A DNA stretch of 64,000 nt from Ustilago trichophora (GCA_900323505.1 OOIN01000018.1:1-64000); one strand, 5' to 3'. Shown: positions 39,275 through 50,664, counted from the stretch's first letter. Notes: generated by a model not told the origin, from the sequence alone. Made by a program: numbers and translations.

Positions 39275-41590
39275 ATGGCGCTCGATTCCTCCCCTCCCAT
39301 CCACACCGACAAATCGGCAACCACTGCTCCAACATCTGCGCCTCCTCGCTCTCCAACCGCTTCCATAGCTCCCTTGCTCCCTCCTTCCACCAGCTCCACT
39401 TCCCTCAATGTTTCCTCTCCGCAGCACAATCGCAATCTTTCCCATCTCAGCCTCGATCCTTCTCTAAACCCTCGCGTCAGTAGTCTGCTACGCTGCTACA
39501 CCGACAGCATCCACTCGGCTGACACCGACGACGACGACACCGCCATTCAGCACACCTACTCTGCCTACACCGCCGCCATGGCTCACCACCACGACGCTAA
39601 GCGCGGCTCTTCTTCCGCCGACTCGTCCAAACAGCACAGCTTTGAATCCAACCACCTCGCCACCTTATCTTACAACATTCATCCAGATGCCTCCAGCTCG
39701 TCCCGTTACGTCAACCTCGGCATGTCCAGGCCGCTTTCTTACTATCCCAACGATCAAAAAGTCAACCCCCGCGCCGTCCGCGATCCTTTCAGCTTGCCCC
39801 CTTCCCTCGTCGGATCAGCTATTAGCATGAATGGTGGCGTCATCACCCCTGCCCTCGAGTCGCCCAATTTCTTCTCCAATCCTTACTCTTGGGATACCAT
39901 GGATGGCAAACAGGAGCCCGATGACGATCTTCACGATCCCAACGCTCCCACACACCACAAGCACGGCTGGTTCGGCGGTAAAGTAGCCAAAAGAGGCGTC
40001 CTCAACATTGGTGTCCTCGCCATCCTCGCGCTTGGCCTCGTTGCCCTCTTTGGTGGCTATCCCATCATCTCGTACTTTCAACGACGTCACGAATCCACAA
40101 AGGGCGGCTACAACATTGGTGGCATCAACGCCACTGGCCAAATCGCCAGCATCCCCGGCTTCCGTTCCTCCCTCATCGACCCCGACACCCCCGCTGACGC
40201 CTACTCGCGTCTCAGCCCTGACGGCACCAAAAACCTCAAACTCGTCTTCTCCGACGAGTTCAACACCGACGGCCGTTCCTTTTACCCGGGCGACGACCCT
40301 TTCTGGGAGGCCTCGGATCTCCACTATTGGGCCACCAACAACTACGAATGGTATTCCCCCGAGGCCGTCACCACCGCCGGCGGCTCGCTTCGCATCACGC
40401 TCGATCAGGTTCAGACCAACAACCTCAATTTCCGCGGCGGCTTCCTCAGCTCGTGGAACAAATTTTGCTTCACCGGTGGATACCTCGTCGCCAGCGTCCA
40501 GCTGCCAGGTGCCGCTCGTGTCGCCGGCTTGTGGCCCGCCTTCTGGACCATGGGCAACTTGGGAAGGGCAGGCTATGGTGCAACCACCGACGGCACCTGG
40601 CCCTACTCGTATTCGGCGTGTGACGTTGGCACCTTGATGAACCAAACCGATGCCAATGGCTCACCTGCCGCTGCCGCTATCGGTGGCAACGTCATGTGGA
40701 ATCGCAAAGCCGAGTCTACTGCCCTCTCTTTTCTTCCCGGTCAGCGACTCTCGGCCTGCACTTGCGCTGGCGAAGACCATCCTGGCCCTGTCCTCAAGGA
40801 CGGCAGCTTCCGCGGACGCAGCGCTCCCGAGATCGACGTCTTTGAAGCCCAAGTCGACGGCAACCTCGGCCTCACCGTCTCTCAATCCATGCAGACCGCC
40901 CCGTTCAACATGTACTACAACTTGACCAACACTACCACTGCCTACGAGTTTTTCCAACCCGAATCGCATCTCAACCTGTACAACGGTCAAAACGACCAGC
41001 AGGCGCTCAGTGGCATTGCGCTTGCTTCGCAGTTGGCGGTCCAGCGTGGAGGTGATGGTAGTTATGCTACTTATGGCTTCGAGTACGAGCCTGGACCGCA
41101 GGGTTACATCGATTGGGTCTCGAATGGAAAGAGGTCGTGGAAGGTCAATGCGGCTGCTCTCGCCGCCGATCCGGTCAGCCAGATCAGCGACAGGCCCATC
41201 CCCGAGGAGCCCATGTATATCATTTTCAATCTCGGTATCAGTCAAAACTTTGGTACCCCAGACTGGCGCAGGTTGCGCTTCCCAGCCACCATGTCGGTCG
41301 ACTGGGTGCGTGTCTACCAGGATCCCAATGCCGAAAACGTCGGTTGCGACCCCGCAGACTTCCCCACCGCAGACTACATTAAGCGTCACAGCGCCGCTTA
41401 CAACAATGCCAACTACACCATCTGGGGCGGAACCCCGGAAGAAGGCGGCTACGGCGCCCTCTGGCCCCGCAACAGGCTCTACCCGCAAGCATGTGCCGCT
41501 CCTACAAGCACCAACCCTGGCTCGCCCGTGAAACCTTATCCGCAAGCCAGTCCCGTGCCATCCGACATGATCGCTATCGGTCAAAACTAG
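39275..41590 (+). CDS. GH16 beta-glucan synthesis protein, KRE6/SKN1 family
   Basis: Type II membrane protein of the secretory pathway, 771 aa, single exon. KRE6/SKN1 proteins are needed for beta-1,6-glucan in the cell wall. The N-terminal about 240 residues are cytosolic and Ser/Thr/Pro-rich. One membrane span follows at about 240-266 (GVLAILALGLVALFGGYPII). The lumenal GH16-like domain starts at LKLVFSDEFNTDG (about 319), includes LWPAFWTMGNLGRAGYG and the catalytic-type motif EIDVFEAQ (about 519), and ends near MSVDWVRVYQDP. Several Asn-X-Thr/Ser sites lie in the lumenal part. The ATG at 39275 (MALDSSPPIH) is preferred to the one 30 bp upstream because it is followed by the typical acidic/Ser-rich tail. 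The divergent neighbour is the C2H2 regulator. Confidence 0.93.
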   Translation: MALDSSPPIHTDKSATTAPTSAPPRSPTASIAPLLPPSTSSTSLNVSSPQHNRNLSHLSLDPSLNPRVSSLLRCYTDSIHSADTDDDDTAIQHTYSAYTAAMAHHHDAKRGSSSADSSKQHSFESNHLATLSYNIHPDASSSSRYVNLGMSRPLSYYPNDQKVNPRAVRDPFSLPPSLVGSAISMNGGVITPALESPNFFSNPYSWDTMDGKQEPDDDLHDPNAPTHHKHGWFGGKVAKRGVLNIGVLAILALGLVALFGGYPIISYFQRRHESTKGGYNIGGINATGQIASIPGFRSSLIDPDTPADAYSRLSPDGTKNLKLVFSDEFNTDGRSFYPGDDPFWEASDLHYWATNNYEWYSPEAVTTAGGSLRITLDQVQTNNLNFRGGFLSSWNKFCFTGGYLVASVQLPGAARVAGLWPAFWTMGNLGRAGYGATTDGTWPYSYSACDVGTLMNQTDANGSPAAAAIGGNVMWNRKAESTALSFLPGQRLSACTCAGEDHPGPVLKDGSFRGRSAPEIDVFEAQVDGNLGLTVSQSMQTAPFNMYYNLTNTTTAYEFFQPESHLNLYNGQNDQQALSGIALASQLAVQRGGDGSYATYGFEYEPGPQGYIDWVSNGKRSWKVNAAALAADPVSQISDRPIPEEPMYIIFNLGISQNFGTPDWRRLRFPATMSVDWVRVYQDPNAENVGCDPADFPTADYIKRHSAAYNNANYTIWGGTPEEGGYGALWPRNRLYPQACAAPTSTNPGSPVKPYPQASPVPSDMIAIGQN

Positions 41591-41706
41591 TGCATATACA
41601 CACATTGTTGCGTGCATGACAGCGGACCAACAGGTCATGGTCCCTCCTGCACAAACACACACACATTCTCTCTCTCTCTCACTCTCTCTCTCTCACTCTC
41701 TCTCTC

Positions 41707-41745
<39 letters not shown>

Positions 41746-41953
41746 TATATTCTCTTTTGCATCTTTGAAACTCAATCCTCATCCCTTGTATCTGTATTGC
41801 AAACATTAGCAAGTACGCATTAAGTTCGTGCTTTTTCACTCTCTCTACACAGACACCGCATCATTCATTTTAACAGTAATGGACTCTCAACTTTTCTTTC
41901 CCTTTCCATCGGATTGAATCGCGAAAAACGGCTTCAACTACAAGTGCATTAAG
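41591..41953. other. Convergent 3' intergenic region with CT microsatellite
   Basis: 363 bp between the GH16 stop and the stop of the Zn2Cys6 gene. (CT)n with CA interruptions fills 41666-41738. No gene seen. Confidence 0.8.
41666..41738. repeat. CT microsatellite
   Basis: Nearly continuous TC dinucleotides, broken by three CTCACTC interruptions, flanked on both sides by short CA runs. Confidence 0.95.
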
Positions 41954-44900
41954 TTAGGTGGCGGGGAAGGGGTCCAAGGAGGAGGTGTGTGGCGAAGTGG
42001 CTTCAATGGTAGAGGGCATATCGTCGTGATCACGTTTGCGTTTCAGATTGTCTCGGAAGCTCATGAGATCGTCGTCATCATCGTCGCCGTAGAGGTCGTC
42101 GTGTTCGCGCTGAGCTATCGGTTGCAGTGGGACCGACATGAATTTGGTACTCAGGGCCGTTGTGCTGCTCAAGGCTTGTTGGCGGTGTGGGATGGTGAAA
42201 TCGGCCGAGGTGAAGGATGGCTTGTTGACAAATTGAAGCGAAGACGTCGACGAGACAAGGTTCAGTGTATCGCTGCTGCTGCTGCTGCTGCTGCTGCTTG
42301 GATGCATATATTTTGCTTTCTTGTTGGCTCGACTGACAGCAGTAGAGTGGTGGTGGTCATCCTCTGAATCGCTGTCGCTGCAGCTCGCGACGCTTGTTGC
42401 TGCTGACGAACCACCAGCATCTCTGTGCTGCTGGGTGGTCACCATGGCCATGTCGTCCGACGACACTTGTCCGATCGCCGTCGAAGCTAGCGAAAAATCG
42501 AGATTCCAGTCAGCAGATTCGAGCGAAAAAGCCGTGTCTACCGAGCTGGTCGAAGCATCCGAGCTGAGAGACAATAGATCCCGCACCGGTTGGTTGGTCA
42601 GCTGTGCAAGTGTTTCCAGGATCGAAAGCGGTTCGATGGAAAGTTGCTCGGAGCCGCCAGCGGCGGCAGACGCAATGTTCAGGCTGCTCGACAGCGTCGA
42701 CGTATGTGCATGTCCAATCTGTGTGGGTTCAGCTTGTTCCAGCATCTGCAACAGCTGCAAATAGTCTGTTTCAGATGGACTGCCCACAAGCTGCTGTTCT
42801 ACTTGGTCTCGGCTACCACGAAGCCGCGCGGAGTTTGCATGCATCGAGCTGGCGTTGGTGGCAAAGTAAGTGTCCAACGCCGACTCTAAACAATCGTTGC
42901 CACCACCAACGACAGAAGGCTCACCAAACCCCAACGCAGAAGCATCCCCACCGTCTTCGACGACCGAAGTGTCAAAGCCGCACGAAGCGCGATTGCTGTC
43001 TCCATCGCTTTCTGGACTTGGACCTCCTACCGAATGTCTTGCCGCCGCTCCTGTCGCCTCTCTGTGCAGTGGGGGGGAAGCCATGGGAATCTGCTGGAAT
43101 GCAAAGTGTCCCTGCTTTCTGGCGCTTGTGAGCTTTTCGAGCTGCTGATGGGCCAGGTAAGCCGAAGGCGATCGGTCAGATAACTGCTCCAGTGCCCACA
43201 GACACAGCTCGATTCGGGAATGGCTCTCCTCGAGCTCCCTCCATTTGAAGAGTGAACAGAAGCCCTCGTGCAGCTTGACCTCGGTTTTGACTACGGCAGT
43301 GATGCTATGCACCAGAATCTCGGACCAAGGCTCAGTCAACAGCAGGTTCCCTCCCGAATCCCGTACGTACTGGAATCTAGGCTCGAGGTGGTTGAACGAA
43401 GTTGACCGAATCGCAGCGATCAGCAGCGCCAAGTCCGAACAGGCACGATCGCGAAGTCTAGGGAAAATACCAGACCTGGCTCGCTCGCAACGAGCTTGCT
43501 TATCGCTCGCCCCAGCCATATCGACCGTCTGCACCATCTCGACAAACAGCAAGATTGCAAGATACCATGGAAACGCAAGCAGCACGTACCAAGATTGGAT
43601 CGAGGCAGGAAGCGAAGCATGCGACTCTCGACAGCTGTCGATCAATCGACCATAGATCTGATTCCAGTGATAGATGATCAAGAGTCCGCTGCGAATGTGC
43701 TGCTCAACGGCTTGAGTCGAAGCACGTCGCCAGAACGACATTTGCAAACGGCTAATCTGTCGAAACATGACAACTTTGACCGGCGTCGAAAAGGCCAAAG
43801 TAGCGGCGGCCTTTTTCTCATCGCAGGGCCAGGAAGAGGCAAATTCGGTCTGCTGCTTGCGCTTGCTAATGTTGATGATGTAGTCATCCCAGATGCCCTT
43901 TTGACCCGTGGCAGCCGCTGCTGGTTCGGTTGGTTGACTACTTTCGTTATTGGCAAAATCTCCGTGGAAACCGGCAATCACTTCGCTGTCCTCGTCACAT
44001 ACCACGGGAGGATGCTTGCGTAAAACACTCGTCTCGGTATCAATGACGACGCAGAGCCAGTAGAGCATGTGATACGTGCCTTCCATGCGCAAAACCTCGG
44101 CAGCGTTTGCGACATTTCGAACAGCAGCGTTTTCGCCGCTATCGCCATGGGAAGAAGTGATGGGTGCCTTGCTTTCGAGATCGGATTGAATCTTGCGTGC
44201 CATGGTCAGATTTTCGTTTGCTTCGTCATCGTCTTCGCCTGCTGCCGGCCCTGACGAAGAGCATGCGTCACCACCGGGAACCGATGCTACCGATGATTGT
44301 TGAGAGATACCAGCGGCGGGTGCGCCTGACATCGACGTGCCACCTTCAGCTTTGCCATTGGGCGCATTCCAAGGACTCATGCCACGGCGCTTTTTCCCTT
44401 CAATCTTGAACTTGATACTGAGCAGCTTTCGCATGGCAGCCACGAGCAAAAACGTGCTTCCCTCGGCCGGCGACTGCCATGCGCTGGTATCGAGGGCACA
44501 ATTTTCACTGTTGAGATCAATATCGGCATCGTTGGCGGCGGTGGCTCGATCGACCACCTCGCGCGGCTTCTCTGTCCACGCAAACAGGATCAACGCGAAG
44601 ATGACGCGGAAGGAAGCAACGTTTGCGACTTTTTGCAGCTTGTCCCTTGCGCGTTGCCACAGGGCGAGTCTGACTTTGTTCTCGGATGTCTTGTTGAGTC
44701 CATAACCTGTGACGGTGGCAGTTGAAAGTTGAGCCTTGTCAGCAAGCCCACTGATCCAGTGTGGACTCCACTGGGCGGCAAAGGCGAGAACGACAGAGTG
44801 AAAGGCATCCATGATCTCGCGTTCGCGACTTGCTTTACCCGTCGCATGTCCGAGCAAACGACGTGCGCCGCGGTCGAGCTCGCAGATGCGCCAGTAGACG

Positions 44901-45715
44901 AGTTGCTGACTGGCACTTTTATCCTGAGATGCCAGCATGTAAGGCGTGTTGGACGAAGTGATCCAGCACTGAAGCGCCTGTTCGGCCGCCCCTTCGTAGA
45001 CTCGAATGAGACCGTCGTTAAGGAAGATGCGATCGATGGCGGTGGTGATGCGCATGGTGGACGACATGGGAGAGATGCTGGCAATGTTTTTGTATGCGGC
45101 AGCAGCGGCTGCCATGGTCGCGGCGTGCATAAACGAAGGATCGGAGGATGCACGCGGATCAATGTCAGATCGAGATCCTGCCAACGACCATTGCGCTCCA
45201 ACGTTGTACGCAGCCACTGGATTTGTGCCGGTGTTGATGTCGGTGGTGGTTGTTGTGGTCTTGACCAGATCAGTAGATGCAGCAGCCAAAGTGGTGGTGC
45301 TGGTTGTAGATCGGTGATGATTCCGATGCGGGGTGCGGTCGTCTAGTGAAGGACCGTCAGAGTTGTCATAGGTATTATCGTGCTGTGAAGAGATTGGCAG
45401 CATAACGACACTGCCAGCTTTCATGTCGTTCTGGACGGCAGAAGAAGAGGTACTGGGAACACCGCCGAGGATAGACAGAACGTACTGGAACGAGCACGTT
45501 TTCCCCTTTTTGCGACAGTTGGAGCAAGCGACTTTATTGTTGATGGCTTCTGCTACCGATTCGTACTCGGCATTACAGGCACGCTTGCCCACGCGGCAAC
45601 GATCGCACGATCGGTATTGACGACGTCGAGAGTCCTTTGCGTTTGTGGAAACCGTGGTAATGGAAGCTACCGCCATAGAGGAATCCGACTTCATTGTGAC
45701 TGGACCGGTGAACAC
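41954..45715 (-). CDS. Zn2Cys6 transcription factor
   Basis: Nuclear regulator, 1253 aa, single open frame. The binuclear zinc cluster is at residues 37-74: Cys37, 40, 47, 64, 67 and 74 (CDRCRVGKRAC...CSNCRKKGKTC), with a 16-residue loop between Cys3 and Cys4, longer than the usual loop. A basic stretch (RRRQYR) precedes it. The middle region (about residues 230-900) is consistent with the fungal-specific transcription factor homology domain (for example DAFHSVVLAFAAQWSPHW). The C-terminal third is Ser/acidic-rich with poly-Ser and poly-Asp tracts. The start could be residue 1 (MFTGPV, 45715) or residue 8 (45694). The target pathway is unknown. Nothing in the sequence links it to the siderophore genes. 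Confidence 0.9.
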   Translation of the reverse strand: MFTGPVTMKSDSSMAVASITTVSTNAKDSRRRQYRSCDRCRVGKRACNAEYESVAEAINNKVACSNCRKKGKTCSFQYVLSILGGVPSTSSSAVQNDMKAGSVVMLPISSQHDNTYDNSDGPSLDDRTPHRNHHRSTTSTTTLAAASTDLVKTTTTTTDINTGTNPVAAYNVGAQWSLAGSRSDIDPRASSDPSFMHAATMAAAAAAYKNIASISPMSSTMRITTAIDRIFLNDGLIRVYEGAAEQALQCWITSSNTPYMLASQDKSASQQLVYWRICELDRGARRLLGHATGKASREREIMDAFHSVVLAFAAQWSPHWISGLADKAQLSTATVTGYGLNKTSENKVRLALWQRARDKLQKVANVASFRVIFALILFAWTEKPREVVDRATAANDADIDLNSENCALDTSAWQSPAEGSTFLLVAAMRKLLSIKFKIEGKKRRGMSPWNAPNGKAEGGTSMSGAPAAGISQQSSVASVPGGDACSSSGPAAGEDDDEANENLTMARKIQSDLESKAPITSSHGDSGENAAVRNVANAAEVLRMEGTYHMLYWLCVVIDTETSVLRKHPPVVCDEDSEVIAGFHGDFANNESSQPTEPAAAATGQKGIWDDYIINISKRKQQTEFASSWPCDEKKAAATLAFSTPVKVVMFRQISRLQMSFWRRASTQAVEQHIRSGLLIIYHWNQIYGRLIDSCRESHASLPASIQSWYVLLAFPWYLAILLFVEMVQTVDMAGASDKQARCERARSGIFPRLRDRACSDLALLIAAIRSTSFNHLEPRFQYVRDSGGNLLLTEPWSEILVHSITAVVKTEVKLHEGFCSLFKWRELEESHSRIELCLWALEQLSDRSPSAYLAHQQLEKLTSARKQGHFAFQQIPMASPPLHREATGAAARHSVGGPSPESDGDSNRASCGFDTSVVEDGGDASALGFGEPSVVGGGNDCLESALDTYFATNASSMHANSARLRGSRDQVEQQLVGSPSETDYLQLLQMLEQAEPTQIGHAHTSTLSSSLNIASAAAGGSEQLSIEPLSILETLAQLTNQPVRDLLSLSSDASTSSVDTAFSLESADWNLDFSLASTAIGQVSSDDMAMVTTQQHRDAGGSSAATSVASCSDSDSEDDHHHSTAVSRANKKAKYMHPSSSSSSSSSDTLNLVSSTSSLQFVNKPSFTSADFTIPHRQQALSSTTALSTKFMSVPLQPIAQREHDDLYGDDDDDDLMSFRDNLKRKRDHDDMPSTIEATSPHTSSLDPFPAT

Positions 45716-47211
45716 ACCAGTTTGAATACTGAGATGTGTACCAGGTTTGGTGCTGGGGGCGAGGGTAATTGGTAGACGATCTGAAGGATGCTGGCGTCGA
45801 TGTTACAGATGGTATAGGTGGTACAGATGCGGGCACAGATGCGGATACAGATGGTGGTTCAGAAAGATGATGATATTGGGTAAGCAAATAGGATTGGGGA
45901 AAGGACAATGAACACGAGCTAGCAGCAGGACGAGGTGATGGACGCTTGCGGGCATGCCAACAAGGCAGTAAATGCTGGGCTCTATACCGGAAAACCCTCG
46001 ACAAGAAGGGGAGAGTTTGCAGCCGTACGCTAGTTGTACACTTGGCCACTGTGAGCGAGCGAAGAGCATGTGTTTTTACAAGGGGCATGATGTTTGAGGC
46101 GGAAGAGGCGCAGAGCTGGGGAGATGATGCAGGATGCGGGATGCACGAAGCGAAGCAAAGCGGAGCGAGACAAATTGTGGGGAAACGTATGTTCAGAGGA
46201 CGGCGCAGAAAGGTGCCGACCACCGACGGACCCAACAGAACGAAGAGGGCATAAGAGACGAAGAGAAGGCGGGGGAGCATTTCCGACTGTAAGCAACGTA
46301 CAGAAGTGCGGAGTTGACAGCTCTTTTGCATCGGTCAGGAACAAAGAGAGATGGACAAAAAGGAGCTGAGCTTGAATGAGACCCTGACTTGAATGGGCAC
46401 GTCGGTATTGCAAGAAGCAAGTCAATCTTGGCGGTACCCACAGCACGCTGCTATCAATGGTTCTGACAAGACACGGGAAGGGCATTGATGCGCATTTGTG
46501 GGGAAGGGATGGAGGGAGGCAATGAGTGCGGAGGGGAAGCGCATGCTTTTGGGAGAAGCGGGGGTAAGGGTGGGAGACTGATGTGTTGCACAAGAGTCTT
46601 GCAGTACCGAGCAACGGTCAATAAGTTAGCGAGCAAGGTCCGCCGCTTTACCTGACACATAAAAGAAACACAGACACCTGGTCCGTTGCCCGTTGCCCGT
46701 TGCCTGTACAATCTTGTTATCAACCACAACCTCAGACCGCCGCAGAATACAGCTGTGCGGGCCACGATCAGGCCGAGTAGAGCCAAACTCAAGACTCAAG
46801 CATCCTACGTGGATGGATAGAGTCGATGAAGAACTGTGTAATGAATGGCTTGGACATGGGCTGAAACTCGGTTGACCGGCCAATTCGCCGGTTGCCGACG
46901 CGATAGTTTTGCGGCCGAAAGAAGCGTCCTTTGAAGAAGGCAGAGATGTGTTAGATTCGGCACATTCAAACTTGAAAATCCCGGCAATCGGAAAAAGATT
47001 TCAGCGAGGCGAATTCTTTTTTGGAAGAAAGCAAACCCTCGCTTCACAAGGTACTGTACCATCCTCAACATCATCACCTCGTTGTGCGCTCTACCTTGCC
47101 CCGGAATTTCTCCTCTCATCTCTGCGCAATCTAGCAATCTAGCAATCCAGCAATCTAGCAATCCAGCACTCCTGCACTCCAGCAACTCAGCAACTCAGCA
47201 ACTCAGCAAAC
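45716..47211. other. Divergent intergenic region between the Zn2Cys6 gene and LCP5
   Basis: 1496 bp with no supported gene. A 252-codon minus-strand frame (45573-46331) overlaps the regulator's 5' end and is low in coding character. GGTACTGTACC (47050-47060), a perfect 11-bp palindrome, lies about 150 bp upstream of LCP5. The segment 47135-47205 carries a tandem AGCAATCTAGCAATCC/CAGCAACT leader repeat just before the LCP5 start. Confidence 0.65.
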
Positions 47212-48510
47212 ATGGCAGCCGCTGCCACTGCCACAGCCACAGCCACAGCCACAGCCACATCCGCCTGTGCAGTGGCTTCAACCGACCTCACAAAGCTCTT
47301 TGCCACGATACAAAAGTCGGTCTCTGCTCTCAGCACTTCAGTAAAAGCATTCGACAAGGATGTATCTGATGCGGCATCGAATGGCTCGATAGACAACCCT
47401 TTTGCATATCCCGACGGCATATCGCTCCTCGCCGTCAAGAACGATGCCATGCTCGACTACCTCCACCACGTTGTAGCGGTTTGCATCACCAAGATCTCGG
47501 GTCGATCGCTCGCCACGAGCAATAGCAGCGGCTCCAAGGGATCTGCAGACCTCGTTCAGAATCTTGTCAAGCTGCGACTCATGCTCGAGAAGCTTCGTCC
47601 GCTTGAGAATCGTCTCAAGTACCAGATGGACAAGCTCCTCCGTGCTGCTGCCGATGCAGACAAGGAGGTTCTCCTCGGTCGCGCCCAACCCGCCAAGTCC
47701 AACAAGAGCAAGGGAAGGAGCAACAGCGAGGCCGATGGTAGCGACGACGATGCCAGCGATGACGATCTCGCCTTCCGTCCCAATCCCTCTGCCTTCATGC
47801 AAGACAAAGCGCGCACGCTTGCCAAACCATCCAAATCCCACAGTGACAGAACAAGGTCCAAGCGCGACTCTTCATCCGAACCCGAATCGGACGATCAACA
47901 AGGTGGCAAGACGGCTGTCTACCGCCCACCCAAGCTCGTCCCCATGTCGTACGACCCAGACGCACGAAGCAGCAACAAGGGCGAAAAGGCTTCCTCGATC
48001 ACGCGCAATTCCGCCCTCCTTTCGGATCTCACCGCAGGCATGTCGTCCAACCCTTACGAAGCCTCATCCGCCGGCGTCGGTGTGGGCGGCCGCGGTCGTC
48101 TCGCATCTAACACCTCGTCCCGTGCCAAAGCCTTGGCTCGCATGGAAGAATTCGAAGAGGAAAATTTTACGCGTCTCGTCATGTCCAAGAAGGACGCACG
48201 CAAGCGCAGACGCGACGAGGCCGACGTTGCGCTCGGTGGCGCCGGTCTCAGTTCCGGTCGCGATGGCAGGAGAAGAATTGGCGGTGGTATGGAGGAGGAG
48301 TTTGGAGATTTGCTCAGAGGTGCCGGTCTCGACGGCAGGAACGGCAAAAAGGCCAAAAAGGCCCAGCATGCTTACGATGCTCTCAGAGCATCCAGCAAGG
48401 CTGGGTCCACTTTGCAGAGATCCAAAACCCATTCCCAAGTTGCACCTTCGGCGGGCACAAGCAAAAGCAACAAGTTCAAGAACCAGGTCAACCGTTCGGC
48501 TCGCAGATAG
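47212..48510 (+). CDS. LCP5: Lcp5/neuroguidin, Sas10/Utp3 family (U3 snoRNP processome)
   Basis: Nucleolar protein for 18S rRNA processing, 432 aa, single exon. The Sas10/Utp3-type region covers about residues 25-160: GISLLAVKNDAMLDYLHHVV and LRPLENRLKYQMDKLLR are the recognisable family motifs. The middle is acidic (EADGSDDDASDDDLAF) and Lys-rich. The conserved block VYRPPKLVPMSYD comes next, then a C-terminal RMEEFEEENFTRLVMSKKDARKRRRDE. The basic tail fits nucleolar localisation. The N-terminus is an Ala-Thr run encoded by a CAGCCA repeat. Length and order match fungal Lcp5/Ngdn. Confidence 0.88.
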   Translation: MAAAATATATATATATSACAVASTDLTKLFATIQKSVSALSTSVKAFDKDVSDAASNGSIDNPFAYPDGISLLAVKNDAMLDYLHHVVAVCITKISGRSLATSNSSGSKGSADLVQNLVKLRLMLEKLRPLENRLKYQMDKLLRAAADADKEVLLGRAQPAKSNKSKGRSNSEADGSDDDASDDDLAFRPNPSAFMQDKARTLAKPSKSHSDRTRSKRDSSSEPESDDQQGGKTAVYRPPKLVPMSYDPDARSSNKGEKASSITRNSALLSDLTAGMSSNPYEASSAGVGVGGRGRLASNTSSRAKALARMEEFEEENFTRLVMSKKDARKRRRDEADVALGGAGLSSGRDGRRRIGGGMEEEFGDLLRGAGLDGRNGKKAKKAQHAYDALRASSKAGSTLQRSKTHSQVAPSAGTSKSNKFKNQVNRSARR

Positions 48511-48648
48511 TCATTACTCGTCTTATGTTCAGCAGCATCTATTTGCGCATATTGCAACACAATTCAGTCTGCACATACCTTCCATGCGCACTTTGCCTGC
48601 ATTACCCTCGTTCTGTCATGTCTAGTGAGATACAAGGGGTGCCGGCCG

Positions 48649-50664
48649 CTATGGATCCGCTTCGTCGTCATCATCGTCGTTTGTGTCCGAACTTGATTCA
48701 AAGAATCCCACCAGTACCGCCTCATCTTTCCTGGGTTCGTCTTGCTCTTCCTGCTGCTGCTCCTTTGTGACGCCGTCGTCAGCGCCTCTTCCGCCACGAC
48801 CTTGGAATTCGGACGGATCCCTTCCATTTCTTCGCTTCCTGTCGCGCTTTTGTTGCTCTACAGTCTGCTTGATCCATTCCACCTTCTCCTCGTGCGTATT
48901 GCCGTGATTTGAAGAGGACACCCGAGATGCAATAATGTCGTAGTAGACCTTCTCTGCTAGGTGGACAGCAGCATCCGCAAGACCCGAGATCGAAGTCACT
49001 GGTTGGCTGTTGCAACAATCTTGCGCGGCCAAAGGCGGTGGGAAAGGGATGTTGGCCAGGTTGGAATGCGCCTCGTCAGCAATCAAAGAAGGAACGAGTT
49101 GACGGTACGTCATCTGGAGCAGTGGCAGAACTAAGTCAGTCGGCGAACCAGACTCGCTAGTCAAGGCAATGACTTGGTCGATGACAGGCTGGAGAGTTTC
49201 TAGAGCTGAACGTTCTGTGTCTGCATCGGATGCCTCGGTCAGCATGTAATATACATCTGTGCACGCCAAAGAAATAGAAGAAGTACGAATGTCTGATCAG
49301 CACCGTGCTCTCGAAGGATCAGGAGGGAAAGGAGAGGTGGCAGGTAACTTACACTGGCCTTTGGGGCACGAGAATGTTCCTTCGCCCATCATGAGTATGG
49401 TGACTGCATTTGCGTTGCCGCCCACGGAACCCGGTGGAAAGACAACGAGCCCAGTTTCAGGAGGATGCTCGGGTGCTTTGTGAGTGTCGGCAGTAGCATC
49501 GCCGTTGCTCGAGTCATTCGTGGACGCCTCGATGCTGGTTGGTGCAGCAAATTGGATCGGTCGATCGAGGACAAGAATGGCTCTGTGTAGTACGATCGTT
49601 TCCGCTTCTGAAGCTGGTGTCTGGCTTTGATCGACGCTGTAAAGGCCCAGATCCTGCAAGGTCTCTTGACTCGACACGATATAGTCGGCTGTGATGGGTG
49701 TGTCAATGCCATCCACCTCAAGCTCCCAATTAGGCCTTTTGTCGTGCTTCTTAGCCGACCTGATTCGGTGAGCAAGTATGAACGTGCCTCCCTTGACTGC
49801 CGATGCACGGCAGTAGCCTTGAGCCAACTCTCCGGCGCCTCCATACTGCCCGACCAGATACGCCGAATTGCCATACCTGCCCACACTTTGCATATGACTT
49901 TTGGCTCTCGCCATGGCCACCTCTGTCGTCTCACGCGGTGTTGCGCACAGGCAGACACCGTACGCCACCGCATCGACGAGATCGGGCGGCATGTTGTGGA
50001 CCTCGGCCAAGTACTCGACAAAAGGTTTTCGCGCCAAGTCCGGGTGCTCCGCGAGATTCGACTGCCAGTCTTGAGTGGCGATGTACATGAGAAGCTTCAT
50101 GAGTTTGCGTTTGGCGATCAAGGAGAGTGTCTTTGTCTTGAAAATGTCCTCCTTGCTCGCAGGGACACTGGTCAAGGCCATCCTGCCAGCGTTCTGGGTC
50201 GAGGCTGATGCAACGCATGTTCGCTCAAGCAAGCGGAAAGTGGCGTATGAAGAGACCTTGGAGCTGATCAAACAGTCGATGGATGGACCTGTTGCCGGCA
50301 ACAAAGTAGGTGCCAGCGAGATGGCGTAGTGTCGATCCAAAGAAGCTAGCGATTCGGGCAATCGGCAAGATTCGCCTTGATTTTGCTCGTCCGATGTGCT
50401 GTTGAAAGCTGGAAAGCAGAGCTCCACATGACTTAAGCGCTGCTTGTTCTGCTGCGAGCCACCTAGCGAATCGTGATGCTTGAGGCTCTCGGACCACTTG
50501 GCCAGTTCCGAGAGGGTTAAGCTGGCCCACTGATCGGCGTAGTAATCGTTCTTGTCAATGTGGATCACCGACAAGCCAGCTGAGGCAAGTGCTGCTGACA
50601 AAATGCTTTGGGTGAGGCCTGTGCTGAAGATGGCCACATCGTAATGAGTCTGATCCAGAGACAT
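48649..50664 (-). CDS. MRS6: Rab escort protein (REP, Mrs6)
   Basis: Accessory subunit of Rab geranylgeranyl transferase that presents Rab GTPases for prenylation, 639 aa. Exons 49353-50664 and 48649-49256 are joined by a 96-bp phase-1 intron (GTAAGT...TGCACAG), restoring CPKGQYVYYMLTEASDAD. The N-terminus YDVAIFSTGLTQSILSAALA followed by HIDKNDYYADQWASL is the GDI/REP dinucleotide-binding-like start. FLRLLE-type residues, PFVEYLAEVHNMPPDLVDAVAYG and GGAGELAQGYCRASAVKGGTF follow as in the family. It is longer than a Rab GDI (about 450 aa), and its more diverged sequence supports REP over GDI. The C-terminus is an acidic, charged tail. It starts at MSLDQTHYDV. The divergent neighbour is AFG2. 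Confidence 0.88.

Noticed and set aside
39815..41662. Long minus-strand frames (276 and 333 codons) opposite the GH16 gene
   Set aside because: They mirror a strongly biased, GC-rich coding strand; translations are Gly/Val/Arg-rich with no domain.
45573..46331. 252-codon minus-strand frame upstream of the Zn2Cys6 gene
   Set aside because: Overlaps the regulator's start in another frame and has Ser/Leu/Pro-rich composition without domains.
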